Shown here one piece after another: positions 51,657 to 62,903 of a DNA stretch of 64,000 nucleotides; the stretch's first letter is position 1; each line of letters starts with the position of its first letter. The DNA comes from Citrobacter sp. MGH106 (lineage in GTDB: Bacteria; Pseudomonadota; Gammaproteobacteria; Enterobacterales; Enterobacteriaceae). Below the pieces are notes generated by a model that made no database searches, was not told the DNA's origin, and saw only the letters and a program-made list of their open reading frames with translations. The DNA lies in the NCBI RefSeq assembly GCF_001037495.1, contig NZ_KQ089822.1, positions 1,922,001 through 1,986,000 of the forward strand, in the 5' to 3' direction. The translations under genes and the position numbers were made by a program.

Positions 51657-54332
51657 ATGTCGTCGACCCTACGAGAAGCCAGTAAGGACACATTGCAGGT
51701 TAAAGATAAAACCTACCGCTACTACAGTTTACCTTTGGCTGCCAAATCATTGGGTGATCTCACCCGTTTACCGAAATCACTTAAAGTCTTGCTGGAAAAC
51801 CTGCTTCGCTGGCAGGACGGTGACTCAGTTACTGAAGAAGATATTCATGCTCTGGCGCGATGGCTGAACAATGCTCATGCCGATCGCGAAATTGCTTATC
51901 GACCTGCTCGTGTGCTGATGCAGGACTTTACTGGCGTGCCGGCAGTGGTTGATCTGGCGGCCATGCGCGAGGCGGTTAAGCGCCTGGGTGGTGATACGGC
52001 AAAAGTGAATCCGCTTTCACCTGTTGATCTCGTTATTGACCACTCGGTGACCGTCGATCGTTTTGGTGACGATGATGCTTTCGAAGAGAACGTCCGGCTG
52101 GAAATGGAGCGCAACCACGAGCGCTATGTGTTTCTGAAATGGGGACAGCAGGCATTCAGCCGCTTCCGTGTTGTGCCGCCGGGGACGGGGATCTGTCACC
52201 AGGTCAACCTTGAATACCTGGGAAAAGCGGTCTGGAGTGAACTGCAAAATGGCGAGTGGGTGGCTTACCCGGACACGCTGGTCGGTACAGATTCCCATAC
52301 CACGATGATCAATGGCCTTGGCGTACTGGGCTGGGGCGTTGGTGGAATTGAAGCCGAAGCCGCCATGCTGGGGCAGCCCGTTTCGATGCTGATCCCGGAC
52401 GTTGTCGGCTTCAAACTTGTTGGGAAATTACGTGAAGGGATCACTGCTACCGATCTGGTTCTGACCGTTACCCAGATGTTGCGTAAACACGGCGTGGTCG
52501 GAAAATTTGTGGAATTCTATGGCGACGGCCTGGATACCCTACCGTTGGCTGATCGGGCGACCATTGCGAATATGGCCCCAGAATATGGTGCAACCTGTGG
52601 TTTCTTCCCGATAGATGGAGTGACCCTCGAATACATGCGGCTGAGCGGCCGTAGCGAAGAACAGGTTGAACTGGTTGGTGCCTATGCCAAAGCGCAGGGG
52701 ATGTGGCGCAACCCTGGTGATGAGCCGGTATTTACCAGCTCTCTGGAACTGGACATGGGCGATGTGGAAGCAAGCCTGGCGGGACCAAAGCGTCCGCAGG
52801 ATCGCGTTGCATTAGGGGATGTCCCGAAAGCTTTTGCGGCAAGCAATGAACTTGAGGTGAATAGTTCGCAGAAAGACCGTCAACCTGTGGATTATGTGCT
52901 GAACGGGCATCAATATCAGTTGCCGGACGGTGCTGTGGTTATTGCGGCAATCACCTCCTGTACCAATACCTCGAACCCGAGTGTATTGATGGCGGCAGGA
53001 CTACTGGCGAAAAAAGCGGTCACACTCGGTCTGAAACGCCAGCCGTGGGTGAAAGCCTCGCTGGCACCAGGCTCAAAGGTGGTTTCTGATTATCTGGCGC
53101 AGGCAAGACTCACACCGTACCTTGATGAGCTGGGATTCAATCTGGTTGGCTATGGCTGTACCACCTGTATTGGCAACTCAGGTCCGTTACCTGACCCAAT
53201 CGAAACCGCGATTAAAAAAGGTGATCTGACGGTGGGGGCCGTACTTTCCGGCAACCGTAACTTTGAAGGTCGAATTCATCCGCTGGTAAAAACGAACTGG
53301 CTGGCGTCGCCGCCGCTGGTGGTTGCCTATGCGCTGGCGGGAAATATGAACATTGATCTGACGAAAGAGCCGCTCGGACATAACAGAAATGGTGACCCGG
53401 TTTATCTGAAAGATATCTGGCCATCTGCACGGGAAATTGCCCGTGCTGTTGAACAGGTCTCTACTGAGATGTTCCATAAAGAGTATGCGGAAGTGTTCGA
53501 AGGAACACCTGAATGGAAAACCATCAATGTTGACCGTGCAGACACCTATGGCTGGCAGTCCGACTCGACCTATATTCGCTTATCGCCATTCTTTGATGGC
53601 ATGCAGGCTAAACCGGATCCGGTACAGGATATTCATGGGGCACGAATCCTGGCGATGCTTGGGGATTCCGTGACGACTGACCATATTTCACCCGCAGGCA
53701 GCATTAAACCGGACAGTCCGGCAGGGCGTTATCTTCAGAACCACGGCGTTGAGCGCAAAGATTTTAACTCTTACGGTTCACGACGTGGAAATCACGAAGT
53801 GATGATGCGCGGTACGTTCGCCAATATTCGTATTCGTAACGAAATGGTGCCGGGCATTGAAGGGGGAATGACTCGTCATTTGCCGGGGACAGAAGTTGTG
53901 GCTATTTACGATGCCGCAATGCGTTATCAACAAGAGAAGGTTCCGTTGGCCGTGATTGCCGGCAAAGAATATGGCTCGGGCTCCAGTCGAGACTGGGCAG
54001 CGAAAGGACCACGTCTGCTGGGCATTCGGGTAGTTATCGCGGAGTCCTTTGAGCGAATTCACCGCTCTAATCTGATAGGTATGGGGATCCTGCCTCTGGA
54101 GTTCCCACAAGGCGTCACGCGAAAAACACTCGGATTAACCGGTGATGAAGTGATTGATATTACGGAATTGCAAGATATAAAACCGGGTGCAATTATTCCG
54201 GTGAATATGGTGCGGGCAGATGGCAGTAAAGAAGTGATTTTGTGTCGTTGTCGTATTGATACCGCCACGGAATTAACCTACTACCAGAACGACGGTATTT
54301 TGCACTATGTCATTCGTAATATGCTGAACTAA
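51657..54332 (+). CDS. acnA: Aconitate hydratase A
   Basis: 891 residues; the ATG at 51657 follows AAGGAGGAGCT. The 4Fe-4S ligands are Cys in SCTNTSNPS (about 435) and in [10 protein letters not shown] (about 501 and 504). [17 protein letters not shown] near the C-terminus carries the substrate-binding Ser/Arg. It interconverts citrate and isocitrate; AcnA is the stress- and stationary-phase form, and its apo-form binds mRNA. SoxRS control is known in E. coli; I did not fix the site. Confidence 0.98.
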   Translation: MSSTLREASKDTLQVKDKTYRYYSLPLAAKSLGDLTRLPKSLKVLLENLLRWQDGDSVTEEDIHALARWLNNAHADREIAYRPARVLMQDFTGVPAVVDLAAMREAVKRLGGDTAKVNPLSPVDLVIDHSVTVDRFGDDDAFEENVRLEMERNHERYVFLKWGQQAFSRFRVVPPGTGICHQVNLEYLGKAVWSELQNGEWVAYPDTLVGTDSHTTMINGLGVLGWGVGGIEAEAAMLGQPVSMLIPDVVGFKLVGKLREGITATDLVLTVTQMLRKHGVVGKFVEFYGDGLDTLPLADRATIANMAPEYGATCGFFPIDGVTLEYMRLSGRSEEQVELVGAYAKAQGMWRNPGDEPVFTSSLELDMGDVEASLAGPKRPQDRVALGDVPKAFAASNELEVNSSQKDRQPVDYVLNGHQYQLPDGAVVIAAITSCTNTSNPSVLMAAGLLAKKAVTLGLKRQPWVKASLAPGSKVVSDYLAQARLTPYLDELGFNLVGYGCTTCIGNSGPLPDPIETAIKKGDLTVGAVLSGNRNFEGRIHPLVKTNWLASPPLVVAYALAGNMNIDLTKEPLGHNRNGDPVYLKDIWPSAREIARAVEQVSTEMFHKEYAEVFEGTPEWKTINVDRADTYGWQSDSTYIRLSPFFDGMQAKPDPVQDIHGARILAMLGDSVTTDHISPAGSIKPDSPAGRYLQNHGVERKDFNSYGSRRGNHEVMMRGTFANIRIRNEMVPGIEGGMTRHLPGTEVVAIYDAAMRYQQEKVPLAVIAGKEYGSGSSRDWAAKGPRLLGIRVVIAESFERIHRSNLIGMGILPLEFPQGVTRKTLGLTGDEVIDITELQDIKPGAIIPVNMVRADGSKEVILCRCRIDTATELTYYQNDGILHYVIRNMLN

Positions 54333-54339
54333 AATGCGA

Positions 54340-54368
54340 AAAAGCCTGCAAATTAACTGCAGGCTTTT
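54340..54368. terminator. Terminator between acnA and ribA
   Basis: AAAAGCCTGCA ending at 54350 pairs with TGCAGGCTTTT from 54358, with a 7-base loop and a T-run on the acnA side. The A-run on the other flank may also serve ribA. Confidence 0.9.
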
Positions 54369-54401
54369 TTATATGCCGAATTATTCGACAATTATGTGAA
54401 A

Positions 54402-54992
54402 TCACTCGCTCAATAAGTGACCCATTTTGGCGGCTTTGGTGTCCAGATAATGTTCATTTTTGGGGTTGCGGCCAACAATCAGTGGTACACGCTCAACAAT
54501 ATTGATACCGGCTTCCGTCAGGATTTCAACTTTCTTCGGATTATTGGTCAACAAACGCACTTCGTCGACACCCAACAGCTTAAACATATCGGCACACAGA
54601 GTGAAATCTCGCTCATCTGCCGCGAATCCCAGCTGATGGTTGGCTTCAACGGTGTCATAGCCTTGATCCTGGAGCGCATAGGCGCGGATCTTGTTAAGCA
54701 GACCGATATTGCGACCTTCCTGGCGGTGATAGAGCAGAATACCGCGTCCTTCTTCAGCAATATGTGTGAGCGCGGCTTCAAGCTGGAAACCACAATCGCA
54801 ACGCAGGCTGAACAGTGCGTCGCCGGTCAGACATTCGGAATGGACGCGAGCCAGGACAGGCGTCTGGCCTGAGATATCGCCAAAAACCAGTGCGACATGA
54901 TCGTGTCCGGTTGCCAGTTCTTCAAATCCCACCATCAGGAAATCACCCCATGGGGTTGGCAGTTTGGCTTCTGCCACACGTTTAAGCTGCAT
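54402..54992 (-). CDS. ribA: GTP cyclohydrolase II
   Basis: 196 residues. The zinc ligands are the Cys residues in [17 protein letters not shown] (54, 65, 67). The segment [15 protein letters not shown] is the guanine/phosphate site. It opens the GTP ring in the first step of riboflavin synthesis. Convergent with acnA. Confidence 0.97.
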   Translation of the reverse strand: MQLKRVAEAKLPTPWGDFLMVGFEELATGHDHVALVFGDISGQTPVLARVHSECLTGDALFSLRCDCGFQLEAALTHIAEEGRGILLYHRQEGRNIGLLNKIRAYALQDQGYDTVEANHQLGFAADERDFTLCADMFKLLGVDEVRLLTNNPKKVEILTEAGINIVERVPLIVGRNPKNEHYLDTKAAKMGHLLSE

Positions 54993-55189
54993 GTATTTCT
55001 CCAGATTATGCTGGCACCCTGAGTGCCGTCGCCTGTTGGCTTCTGTATTGCGCTATTTTGCCATAAGGCAACGGTGTTCACCTAATTGCGACAACGCATT
55101 CGTTTTTGGAATGGCACAAAATTGTCAATTTTCCCGATACATACTTTTTTCAGTTATGATTGTGAGACTTATCGACGAAAGGAGATGCA

Positions 55190-55954
55190 ATGCTGTCTAT
55201 TGCAAAGCGGACCGCCTCAGGAGCCGCACTGTTGCTTATCATGCCTGTTTCAGTATGGATATCGGGTTGGGAATGGCAACCAGGCCACAATGTCTGGTGG
55301 TTAAAATCCTTATATTGGATAACAGAAACGGTGACTCAGCCCTGGGGGATCATTACGCATGTCGTTCTCTGTGCCTGGTTTTTGTGGTGTCTGAGATTTC
55401 GTCTGAAAGCTGCACTTATGCTGTTTACTATCCTGGCAGGGGCAATATTACTGGGCCAGGGTGTGAAATCCTGGGTTAAAGACCGGGTACAGGAACCCCG
55501 GCCATTTGTTATTTGGCTGGAAAAAACACACCATGTTCCTGTTGATGAGTTCTACACTTTAAAACGTAAAGAACGTGGGCACTTAGTAAAAGAACAACTG
55601 TCAGGACAGCAGGATATTCCAACGTTTTTGCGTAAGCACTGGCAAAAAGAAACGGGATTTGCCTTTCCCTCCGGGCATACGATGTTTGCTGCAAGCTGGG
55701 CTTTACTGGCGGTAGGATTGTTGTGGCCGCGTAGACGTACTCTGACAATTGTTTTCTTGCTCATCTGGGCGACTGGAGTAATGGGCAGCCGCTTGCTTCT
55801 GGGAATGCACTGGCCACGTGATTTAGTCGTCGCAACGTTGATATCCTGGCTGCTAGTGACACTGGCAACCTGGCTTGCACAGCGGGTATGCGGGCCATTA
55901 ACACCGCCTGCGCAAGAGAAGCAGGAAATAGCAGAGCGCGAGCAAGAAAGCTGA
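55190..55954 (+). CDS. pgpB: Phosphatidylglycerophosphatase B
   Basis: 254 residues with six membrane segments. PAP2 phosphatase motifs: KDRVQEPRPF (about 97), PSGHTMFA (about 161) and SRLLLGMHWPRDLV (about 201). It removes phosphate from phosphatidylglycerophosphate, undecaprenyl pyrophosphate and related lipids at the periplasmic face. Confidence 0.96.
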   Translation: MLSIAKRTASGAALLLIMPVSVWISGWEWQPGHNVWWLKSLYWITETVTQPWGIITHVVLCAWFLWCLRFRLKAALMLFTILAGAILLGQGVKSWVKDRVQEPRPFVIWLEKTHHVPVDEFYTLKRKERGHLVKEQLSGQQDIPTFLRKHWQKETGFAFPSGHTMFAASWALLAVGLLWPRRRTLTIVFLLIWATGVMGSRLLLGMHWPRDLVVATLISWLLVTLATWLAQRVCGPLTPPAQEKQEIAEREQES

Positions 55955-56103
55955 CGACGATTGATTTTTCGAAATTTGCCCTCAAATCATAACGTGTAAG
56001 GCGCTTTTCCGTTTCGCACTCGTCGTGAAAATGGTAATTTAAAAGGCTTAACGCGGTAAGTTGTTCACGATTTATTCGCTCAAACCACATAACGGGAAGT
56101 AAT

Positions 56104-56412
56104 GTGAAATATTTACTCATTTTCTTACTGGTGTTGGCGATTTTTGTTATTTCGGTGACATTAGGTGCGCAAAACGATCAACAGGTAACGTTTAACTATC
56201 TGCTGGCTCAGGGTGAGTATCGTATATCTACGCTGCTTGCTGTATTGTTTGCTGCAGGTTTTGCTATTGGTTGGTTAATTTGCGGCCTTTTCTGGCTGAA
56301 GGTTCGTGTGTCTCTTGCGCGTGCCGAACGTAAAATCAAACGACTGGAAAACCAGCTTGCGCCTGCGACCGACGTTGCGGTATCTGCCGACTCGTCGGTT
56401 GTGAAGGAATAA
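56104..56412 (+). CDS. lapA: LPS assembly protein A (YciS)
   Basis: 102 residues with two membrane helices (about 1-22 and 43-66) and a short cytoplasmic coiled-coil tail rich in Arg, Lys and Glu. GTG start at 56104 (the first codons read VKYLLIFLLVLA). It is 6 bases before lapB and works with it in controlling LpxC through FtsH. Confidence 0.94.
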   Translation: MKYLLIFLLVLAIFVISVTLGAQNDQQVTFNYLLAQGEYRISTLLAVLFAAGFAIGWLICGLFWLKVRVSLARAERKIKRLENQLAPATDVAVSADSSVVKE

Positions 56413-56418
56413 ATATTT

Positions 56419-57588
56419 ATGCTGGAGTTGTTGTTTCTGCTTTTGCCTGTAGCCGCTGCCTATGGGTGGTATATGGGTCGCAGAAGTGCGCAACAAACAA
56501 AGCAGGATGAAGCTAACCGTCTGTCGCGTGACTACGTCGCCGGGGTTAACTTCCTCCTCAGCAATCAACAAGATAAAGCGGTGGATTTGTTCCTCGATAT
56601 GCTGAAAGAGGATACAGGCACCGTTGAGGCTCATCTCACCCTCGGAAACCTGTTCCGCTCTCGCGGTGAAGTCGATCGTGCAATCCGCATCCATCAAACT
56701 CTTATGGAAAGTGCATCGCTGACCTATGAGCAGCGTTTACTGGCGGTTCAGCAATTAGGACGCGACTACATGGCCGCGGGTTTATATGACCGCGCGGAGG
56801 ACATGTTTAATCAGCTGACCGATGAAACGGATTTCCGCGTGGGCGCATTGCAGCAATTATTGCAAATTTACCAGGCAACCAGCGAATGGCAGAAAGCCAT
56901 TGATGTGGCGGAACGTCTGGTCAAACTCGGCAAAGATAATCAGCGTATAGATATCGCGCATTTTTACTGTGAACTGGCCTTACAGCAAATGGGTAGCGAC
57001 GATATGGATCGCGCCATGACGTTGCTGAAAAAAGGGGCTGCGGCCGATAAAAACAGTGCCCGCGTTTCCATCATGATGGGGCGCGTGTATATGATGAATG
57101 GGGAATATGCAAAGGCAGTCGAAAGCCTGCAACGCGTAATTTCTCAGGATAAAGAGCTGGTCAGCGAAACGCTGGAAATGCTGCAAAGTTGCTATCAGCA
57201 GCTCGGTAAGAATGATGAGTGGGCGGAGTTTTTGCGTCGTGCAGTTGAGGAAAATACCGGTGCTGCCGCTGAGCTGATGCTGGCTGATATCCTTGAAGCT
57301 CGCGAAGGCAGTGATACCGCTCAGATCTACATTACCCGCCAGTTACAACGTCATCCCACAATGCGCGTTTTCCATAAGCTGATGGACTATCACCTTAATG
57401 AAGCGGAAGAAGGGCGCGCCAAAGAAAGTCTGATGGTTCTGCGTGATATGGTCGGTGAGCAGATCCGCAGTAAGCCACGCTATCGTTGCCATAAATGTGG
57501 ATTTACAGCTTATACGCTGTACTGGCATTGCCCGTCCTGCCGTTCGTGGTCAACCATTAAGCCAATTCGCGGCCTTGATGGACAGTAA
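56419..57588 (+). CDS. lapB: LPS assembly protein B (YciM)
   Basis: 389 residues. One N-terminal membrane anchor (about 1-18), then nine or so TPR repeats, then a C-terminal rubredoxin-type metal site with Cys pairs (CHKCG near 357 and CPSCR near 371). LapB presents LpxC to FtsH for degradation and so limits LPS synthesis; it is essential in E. coli. Co-transcribed with lapA. Confidence 0.97.
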   Translation: MLELLFLLLPVAAAYGWYMGRRSAQQTKQDEANRLSRDYVAGVNFLLSNQQDKAVDLFLDMLKEDTGTVEAHLTLGNLFRSRGEVDRAIRIHQTLMESASLTYEQRLLAVQQLGRDYMAAGLYDRAEDMFNQLTDETDFRVGALQQLLQIYQATSEWQKAIDVAERLVKLGKDNQRIDIAHFYCELALQQMGSDDMDRAMTLLKKGAAADKNSARVSIMMGRVYMMNGEYAKAVESLQRVISQDKELVSETLEMLQSCYQQLGKNDEWAEFLRRAVEENTGAAAELMLADILEAREGSDTAQIYITRQLQRHPTMRVFHKLMDYHLNEAEEGRAKESLMVLRDMVGEQIRSKPRYRCHKCGFTAYTLYWHCPSCRSWSTIKPIRGLDGQ

Positions 57589-57776
57589 TTTAAAAAAATG
57601 CCTTGTTTAGTTACAACATACTAATGAGTGGTTATCATTCACAGTGTCAAACACCTGTGCCACATCGCCTCGCAGAAATGTAAACGCGCCTGTTAATTTT
57701 CTATTACCGCAGGTAGAATGCACGCCGTTTACCCATTTTGTGCCGCAAGCGGCGCCATCTTCAAGAAGGTCTGGTC

Positions 57777-58514
57777 ATGACGTTTACTGCTTCATCTTCT
57801 TCCCGTGCTGTTACTGATTCTCCTGTCGTTGTCGCTCTGGATTACAATAACCGCGATAAAGCGTTAGCTTTTGTCGACAGAATTGATCCTCGTGATTGCC
57901 GTTTGAAAGTGGGCAAAGAGATGTTCACGCTTTTTGGACCGCAGTTGGTTCGTGACTTACAACAGCGTGGATTCGACGTCTTTCTTGATTTGAAATTTCA
58001 TGATATTCCCAATACTACGGCGCATGCCGTTGCAGCGGCGGCAGATCTTGGTGTGTGGATGGTAAACGTTCATGCTTCAGGCGGGGCACGCATGATGACT
58101 GCAGCGCGTGAAGCATTGGTACCTTTCGGCAAAGACGCTCCGCTACTGATTGCAGTGACGGTTCTGACCAGTATGGAAGCCAGCGATCTGGCAGACCTTG
58201 GTGTGACATTGTCACCGGCTGAGCATGCCGAAAGACTGGCACGTTTAACCCAGAATTGTGGGCTGGATGGTGTTGTATGCTCGGCGCAGGAGGCGGTACG
58301 ATTCAAGCAAGCGTTTGGTCAACCGTTTAAACTGGTCACCCCGGGGATTCGCCCTGCAGGTAGTGAGGCGGGTGATCAACGCCGCATTATGACGCCAGAG
58401 CAGGCGCTTTCCGCTGGTGTAGATTACATGGTGATTGGTCGTCCGGTCACACAGTCGAATGATCCGGCGCAGACCTTGAAGATGATCAATGCCTCCCTGA
58501 AACGAGGTGCATAA
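57777..58514 (+). CDS. pyrF: Orotidine 5'-phosphate decarboxylase
   Basis: 245 residues from ATG 57777 ([12 protein letters not shown]); the frame is open 13 codons upstream, but the length and E. coli start support 57777. The catalytic Asp-Lys-Asp-His set is in [12 protein letters not shown] (about 70-81). Last step of UMP synthesis. Directly adjacent to yciH. Confidence 0.97.
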   Translation: MTFTASSSSRAVTDSPVVVALDYNNRDKALAFVDRIDPRDCRLKVGKEMFTLFGPQLVRDLQQRGFDVFLDLKFHDIPNTTAHAVAAAADLGVWMVNVHASGGARMMTAAREALVPFGKDAPLLIAVTVLTSMEASDLADLGVTLSPAEHAERLARLTQNCGLDGVVCSAQEAVRFKQAFGQPFKLVTPGIRPAGSEAGDQRRIMTPEQALSAGVDYMVIGRPVTQSNDPAQTLKMINASLKRGA

Positions 58515-58841
58515 ATGAACGACTCTAATTCTCGCCTGGTTTACTCAACTGAGTCCGGACGTATTGATGAACCCAAAGTGGTGCCTGACCGCCCGAAGGG
58601 TGATGGCATTGTCCGTATTCAGCGTCAAACTAGCGGTCGGAAAGGTAAGGGTGTTTGCCTGATTACCGGGATTGATCAGGATGATGCTGAATTGGTTAAA
58701 TTAGCCGCTGAGCTGAAGAAAAAATGTGGCTGTGGTGGTGCAGTGAAAGATGGCGTAATAGAAATTCAGGGTGATAAACGCGACCTGATAAAATCGTTGC
58801 TGGAAGCCAAGGGAATGAAAGTTAAATTGGCGGGCGGTTAA
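58515..58841 (+). CDS. yciH: SUI1/eIF1-like protein YciH
   Basis: 108 residues. The SUI1 fold shows in VRIQRQTSGRKGKGVCLITGID and KKCGCGGAVKDGVIEIQGD. It is a bacterial relative of eIF1 that can bind the 30S subunit and discriminate initiation complexes. It begins right after the pyrF stop, forming a two-gene operon. Confidence 0.95.
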   Translation: MNDSNSRLVYSTESGRIDEPKVVPDRPKGDGIVRIQRQTSGRKGKGVCLITGIDQDDAELVKLAAELKKKCGCGGAVKDGVIEIQGDKRDLIKSLLEAKGMKVKLAGG

Positions 58842-58843
58842 TC

Positions 58844-58877
58844 AAAAAAAGCCACGGAATTCGACCGTGGCTTTTTT
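58844..58877 (+). terminator. Terminator of pyrF-yciH
   Basis: GCCACGG (58851-58857) pairs with CCGTGGC (58865-58871); flanking A- and T-runs lengthen the stem and supply the U-tract. Confidence 0.92.
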
Positions 58878-58949
58878 ATAAATAACGAACTAATGGTACA
58901 GAGCTGAGAAAAGTAAACGTCTTATTATATCGAGCCAGTCAACAGTAGA

Positions 58950-59168
58950 TTATTTACCCACCTGATGGCCAATAATACCACCTACCGCAGCACCACCCAG
59001 CGTCCCCAGCGTGCTGCCATCCGTCAGGACTGCACCACCGATAGCACCTGCACCAGCACCGATCGCGGTGTTACGGTCACGTTTGGACCAGTTGGAGCAA
59101 GCGCTCAGAGACATTGCCAGAGTAATCGCCAGAACAGCAGCGGTCATTTTTTTGCTCGTTACAAACAT
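58950..59168 (-). CDS. osmB: Osmotically inducible lipoprotein OsmB
   Basis: 72 residues, the E. coli length. Lipoprotein signal with lipobox LSAC ending at Cys23, then a Gly-rich glycine-zipper region (GAGAGAIGGAVLTDGS and GGAAVGGIIGHQVGK). Expressed in hyperosmotic or stationary conditions through RpoS and Rcs in E. coli. Function in the envelope unknown. Confidence 0.95.
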   Translation of the reverse strand: MFVTSKKMTAAVLAITLAMSLSACSNWSKRDRNTAIGAGAGAIGGAVLTDGSTLGTLGGAAVGGIIGHQVGK

Positions 59169-59432
59169 AATACTTTCTCCTGAATTATTGATTCACGGGA
59201 TCCAGTTCTCTTTAATGATACGCCATATCAGGACGATTAAAGATATTTCCGTGAACTATGTTGCGCAGGGATGACAACTAAATCACGCAGGTGATAGTCA
59301 CTTCCTGTTATATCGCTAATAGTAATTTTACGACTTTATCCTGTTAACGACAGGTAAAAAGTCTTAATTGGACCGTCAGATAAGTCTCAGAGAGAAGATG
59401 ATTTGCCTGCTGACAAATCATCTGGTGAAGTA

Positions 59433-60185
59433 TTATGCTTGGGTATCAATGATGTTTACCGTTAATCCCGAGTGTTCTAGCTGCATTTGCACGCTGGAAC
59501 TGAGTTTTGCATCCGTCACTACGCGGCTGAACCGATCTAACGGACCCAGTGTGTAAGGGTGAATTGCCTCAAATTTTGAGCTGTCGGTAAGCACAATCAC
59601 CTCTGCACCTTTTTCCAGCACAGCATTGACTACGTCAGAGCGCATCATGTCGCGGCCGGTAAAGCCGGTATCAGCCTGCCAGCCATCAATACCGATAAAT
59701 GCCTTACTAAAGTGAACCTGCTGAATAAACTGGCGAGTTAGCGGTCCGACCATGCTTTCACTTTTTTTCTGATAGATCCCACCGAGAAGAATGACTTCAC
59801 AGGGAGTTTCTTTGAGCAGATGAGCGATATAGCTGCTGACCGTAATGATGGTGACGTCTTTTTGTTCCGCCAGTGTTCTGGCCAGAAGCGCATTACTGCT
59901 GCCATTCTCAATAAAGACTGATTCGCCAGGATTGACCAGTGATGCGGCAAATTCGGCCAGTTCACGTTTCAGCGTGAAATTGGTCATCATGCGCGTTTCT
60001 ACATCATCACTGTTCAATGAGACAGCGAAGCCGTGCGCACGGCGTAAATAACTCTGTTTTTCCAGTGTGTTCAGATCCTGTCGAATCGTCACTTCTGAAA
60101 CGCCGGTGACTTTAGCAAGCTCAGCTACACTCATCTGGCCTTTATCGGTCACCATCTGCAAAATAGATTGTTGTCGGGAATTCAT
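59433..60185 (-). CDS. yciT: DeoR-family regulator YciT
   Basis: 250 residues. N-terminal DeoR-type helix-turn-helix ([24 protein letters not shown], about 19-42) and a C-terminal sugar-phosphate-sensing domain ([23 protein letters not shown]). It is said to act as a global regulator linked to osmotic stress in E. coli; the effector is not known. Confidence 0.93.
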   Translation of the reverse strand: MNSRQQSILQMVTDKGQMSVAELAKVTGVSEVTIRQDLNTLEKQSYLRRAHGFAVSLNSDDVETRMMTNFTLKRELAEFAASLVNPGESVFIENGSSNALLARTLAEQKDVTIITVSSYIAHLLKETPCEVILLGGIYQKKSESMVGPLTRQFIQQVHFSKAFIGIDGWQADTGFTGRDMMRSDVVNAVLEKGAEVIVLTDSSKFEAIHPYTLGPLDRFSRVVTDAKLSSSVQMQLEHSGLTVNIIDTQA

Positions 60186-60282
60186 AGTATTAATTTTTTA
60201 TAGCGATATCGTATCGGAAATTAAACGGAGACTGCGTTATCTGAAATCTGATGATAGCAATCACATACAGAGAACGATGCCA

Positions 60283-60465
60283 TCAGATCTCCCACGGGGC
60301 CCTGGCTTTTTTTGACAAAGATTCTGTATCTTCTTTGACCGTATTTAACAGTTCAGCCTTAAGAATCTCGAGGTTGTGGATGGCTGAGTGGTAATCGCCA
60401 GCAACGAGGATATCCAGCACGGTATCAATACGTTCGGCCAGACGCTGTGCGTCGATATCAGACAT
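60283..60465 (-). CDS. yciZ: Small protein YciZ
   Basis: 60 residues from ATG 60465 with AGGA about eight bases upstream; three more codons are open upstream. [20 protein letters not shown] and the central [18 protein letters not shown] match E. coli YciZ (57 residues, UPF0509). The tail differs and is slightly longer. Function unknown. Confidence 0.88.
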   Translation of the reverse strand: MSDIDAQRLAERIDTVLDILVAGDYHSAIHNLEILKAELLNTVKEDTESLSKKARAPWEI

Positions 60466-60648
60466 GTTCGTCATCCTAATGTCAAAATAGTTAGAATTTC
60501 ATGATGCAGAAATTCATGACAAAAGAGAAGGGAAAAATAGTATTATCCCGAACGATCGGAGAATAATATATATTCTGTAATTACATACAGATATGATCCA
60601 TCCAGGAATGTCCATTTTTCCATATTCAATATGTTTACTCCTTCCGCT

Positions 60649-62640
60649 TTAACGCAACTTTTTATTCAGATAACGCTTATACCAGCGTTCAAATGCGGCG
60701 GCCGGCATTGGCTTGGCGAACAAAAAGCCCTGACGCTCGTTGACACCGTTCTTGGTCAGAAAGGCGTCCTCTTTCGCGCTTTCAACACCCTCGGCTATGA
60801 CTTGTAGATTCAGCGCTTGCGCCACCGCGACAATGGCTCGTACCAACGACTGTGAAATAGATTGTTTGTGAATATCTCTAACAAAGGCCTGATCCAGTTT
60901 GATCGCATCAAGTGGGAAGCGGGCAAGTTGCGACAGTGATGAGTATCCTGTCCCAAAATCATCCAAATGAATCTGCGCTCCAAGCTGGCTAAACTGCTGA
61001 ATAACCGACAGCGCAAGTTGTTCATTTTCAATCAAACTGCTTTCTGTTAGCTCGACGTCGATTGGACAATATTCAAAATTCAGTTCATGAAGCACCTGCT
61101 TCAAATCGGTAAAAAGCGTCTGGTCGGCAAGCTGACGAGCCGATACGTTTACCGCTACACGCAGATTTATTCCCTTATCACGCCATTTAGCCACCTGGCG
61201 CACGACGTCCAGAATAACCCAGCGTCCCAGCGGAACAATCAGCCCCGACTCTTCGGCATAAGAGATAAACTCCAATGGTGGGATTAGCCCGCGCTCGGGC
61301 GATTGCCAACGCACCAGAGCCTCCACGCTACGCACTTCGCCACGCCATGTTATTTTCGGCTGGTAATGAATAAGCAATTGATCATTTTCCAGGGCTTTAC
61401 GCAGATTGGTATCCAGCCAAAGGTATTCGAATACCCGTTGATTCATTTCAGGGGAGAATACGCAAAATTGTCCGCGGCCACCTTCTTTGGCCGTATACAT
61501 TGCCGTATCTGCATTGCGAATTACACTTTCGCTATCATTTCCATGCTGAGGGGCGAGGGAAATACCAATAGAACATCCGGTATACACTTCAATAAGGCCG
61601 ATACGGAAAGGCAGACGCAGGCGTGTCAAAATACGCGATGCCGTGGCCTCCAGTGCGCTCTGGGACGTTTTAGTGGCAAGGACAATAAACTCATCGCCGC
61701 CAAAACGAGCCAATAATTGATCTTCCTCGAGACAACTGAGGATTGCCAGCGACACGCTCTGTAACAGCTGATCGCCAAACATGTGCCCGTAGGCATCGTT
61801 AACCTTTTTGAAATTATCCAGATCGAGGTAAACAATACCTACCTGGGTGTCTCCCGCGTTGTCGATCGCCTCGCTAATCAATTCATGAATTGCGTTACGG
61901 TTGGGTAATCCGGTAATGGAATCGGTATTCGCCAGCACGCGCAGACGCTCCTGAGCGCGTCGTTCTTCAGTGATGTCGGTACCTGAACAGATCAGGAAAA
62001 TTTCGTTCTTACCGCTGCCGTTATGCACAAACTTATTGCGAAACAGAAACAGGCGCTGACCCTTACAGGTCTTCACCCACCGTTCGACTTCATACGAATT
62101 GCCTTCGCGAAAAAAAACGTCGATGTTACGTCTTGAAGCGGCTGCTTCACGGCGGCTCATAAAGAGTGTGAAGACGCTTTGCCCGATCACTTCGCGCTCT
62201 CTTAGCCCGGTGTACTCTTCGCACAATCGATTAAATCGCTGAATATTGCCCTGACGATCAAGGATAACGATAACTGAATTAGCCTCAGAGACGACCTGTT
62301 CAGCAAAAGAGAGTCCTTGTGCCAGATCGCGCGCAACAGAAGGGGTGTCATCCCACGCGGATGCGCTACCGGCCCATTCGCGTTTATTAATTTTCCGTCC
62401 GACCAGGTGAACGGGAATATCATCGTCATCAATGGGAAGAGTCATTAACAGGCTGGACGTAATGACTGTCATCTCCCGAATACGATCGGCTTGTTCCGGT
62501 GAGAGCTCGATGGTTTGGTCGGTATCAGTCGCTTCGGCGATAGAAAAATGCAGGATGTTGCAATCCTCTGACAAACGCCAGTAGGGGGTGTGAGTGCCTA
62601 TATAGCTATACAACGTAACCCTCTCCCGAACGTCTTTCAT
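60649..62640 (-). CDS. pdeR: c-di-GMP phosphodiesterase PdeR (Gmr)
   Basis: 663 residues from ATG 62640; a TTG at 62613 has a better ribosome-binding site (GGGAGAGGG) and is the alternative. PAS domain at about 110-225, GGDEF domain with RFGGDEFIVL, and C-terminal EAL domain (SVEALVRWQ, ELTESS, LDDFGTGYSSL) with the catalytic set intact. In E. coli PdeR inhibits DgcM and MlrA, holding back csgD until c-di-GMP rises. Confidence 0.95.
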   Translation of the reverse strand: MKDVRERVTLYSYIGTHTPYWRLSEDCNILHFSIAEATDTDQTIELSPEQADRIREMTVITSSLLMTLPIDDDDIPVHLVGRKINKREWAGSASAWDDTPSVARDLAQGLSFAEQVVSEANSVIVILDRQGNIQRFNRLCEEYTGLREREVIGQSVFTLFMSRREAAASRRNIDVFFREGNSYEVERWVKTCKGQRLFLFRNKFVHNGSGKNEIFLICSGTDITEERRAQERLRVLANTDSITGLPNRNAIHELISEAIDNAGDTQVGIVYLDLDNFKKVNDAYGHMFGDQLLQSVSLAILSCLEEDQLLARFGGDEFIVLATKTSQSALEATASRILTRLRLPFRIGLIEVYTGCSIGISLAPQHGNDSESVIRNADTAMYTAKEGGRGQFCVFSPEMNQRVFEYLWLDTNLRKALENDQLLIHYQPKITWRGEVRSVEALVRWQSPERGLIPPLEFISYAEESGLIVPLGRWVILDVVRQVAKWRDKGINLRVAVNVSARQLADQTLFTDLKQVLHELNFEYCPIDVELTESSLIENEQLALSVIQQFSQLGAQIHLDDFGTGYSSLSQLARFPLDAIKLDQAFVRDIHKQSISQSLVRAIVAVAQALNLQVIAEGVESAKEDAFLTKNGVNERQGFLFAKPMPAAAFERWYKRYLNKKLR

Positions 62641-62848
62641 GATGTGTACTATCCCGTTTAAAGCGCATACAGCCACAAAAATAAGGGTAGCCATGATTCA
62701 TACAGGTTGATTATGGCTGAACGTATTGTTTTATTTATATATTTATGTGTAATCCAGATTCAGGAAAAAGCAAAGTCAGTGTGCTGAAAATAGAAAAAAT
62801 AATTCTGACTGGATGAAAGAAGTGTAGTGCGTGGCAGCTAATTGCGCG

Positions 62849-62890
62849 GAAAAAAAGAAAACGGCCTTTTCGTTACAGAAAAAGGCCGTT
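62849..62890 (-). terminator. Terminator of rnb
   Basis: ACGGCCTTTT (62861-62870) pairs with AAAAGGCCGT (62880-62889); on the minus strand a U-rich tail follows (A-rich 62850-62860). Confidence 0.9.
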
Positions 62891-62903
62891 GAATCGATGT
62901 GTG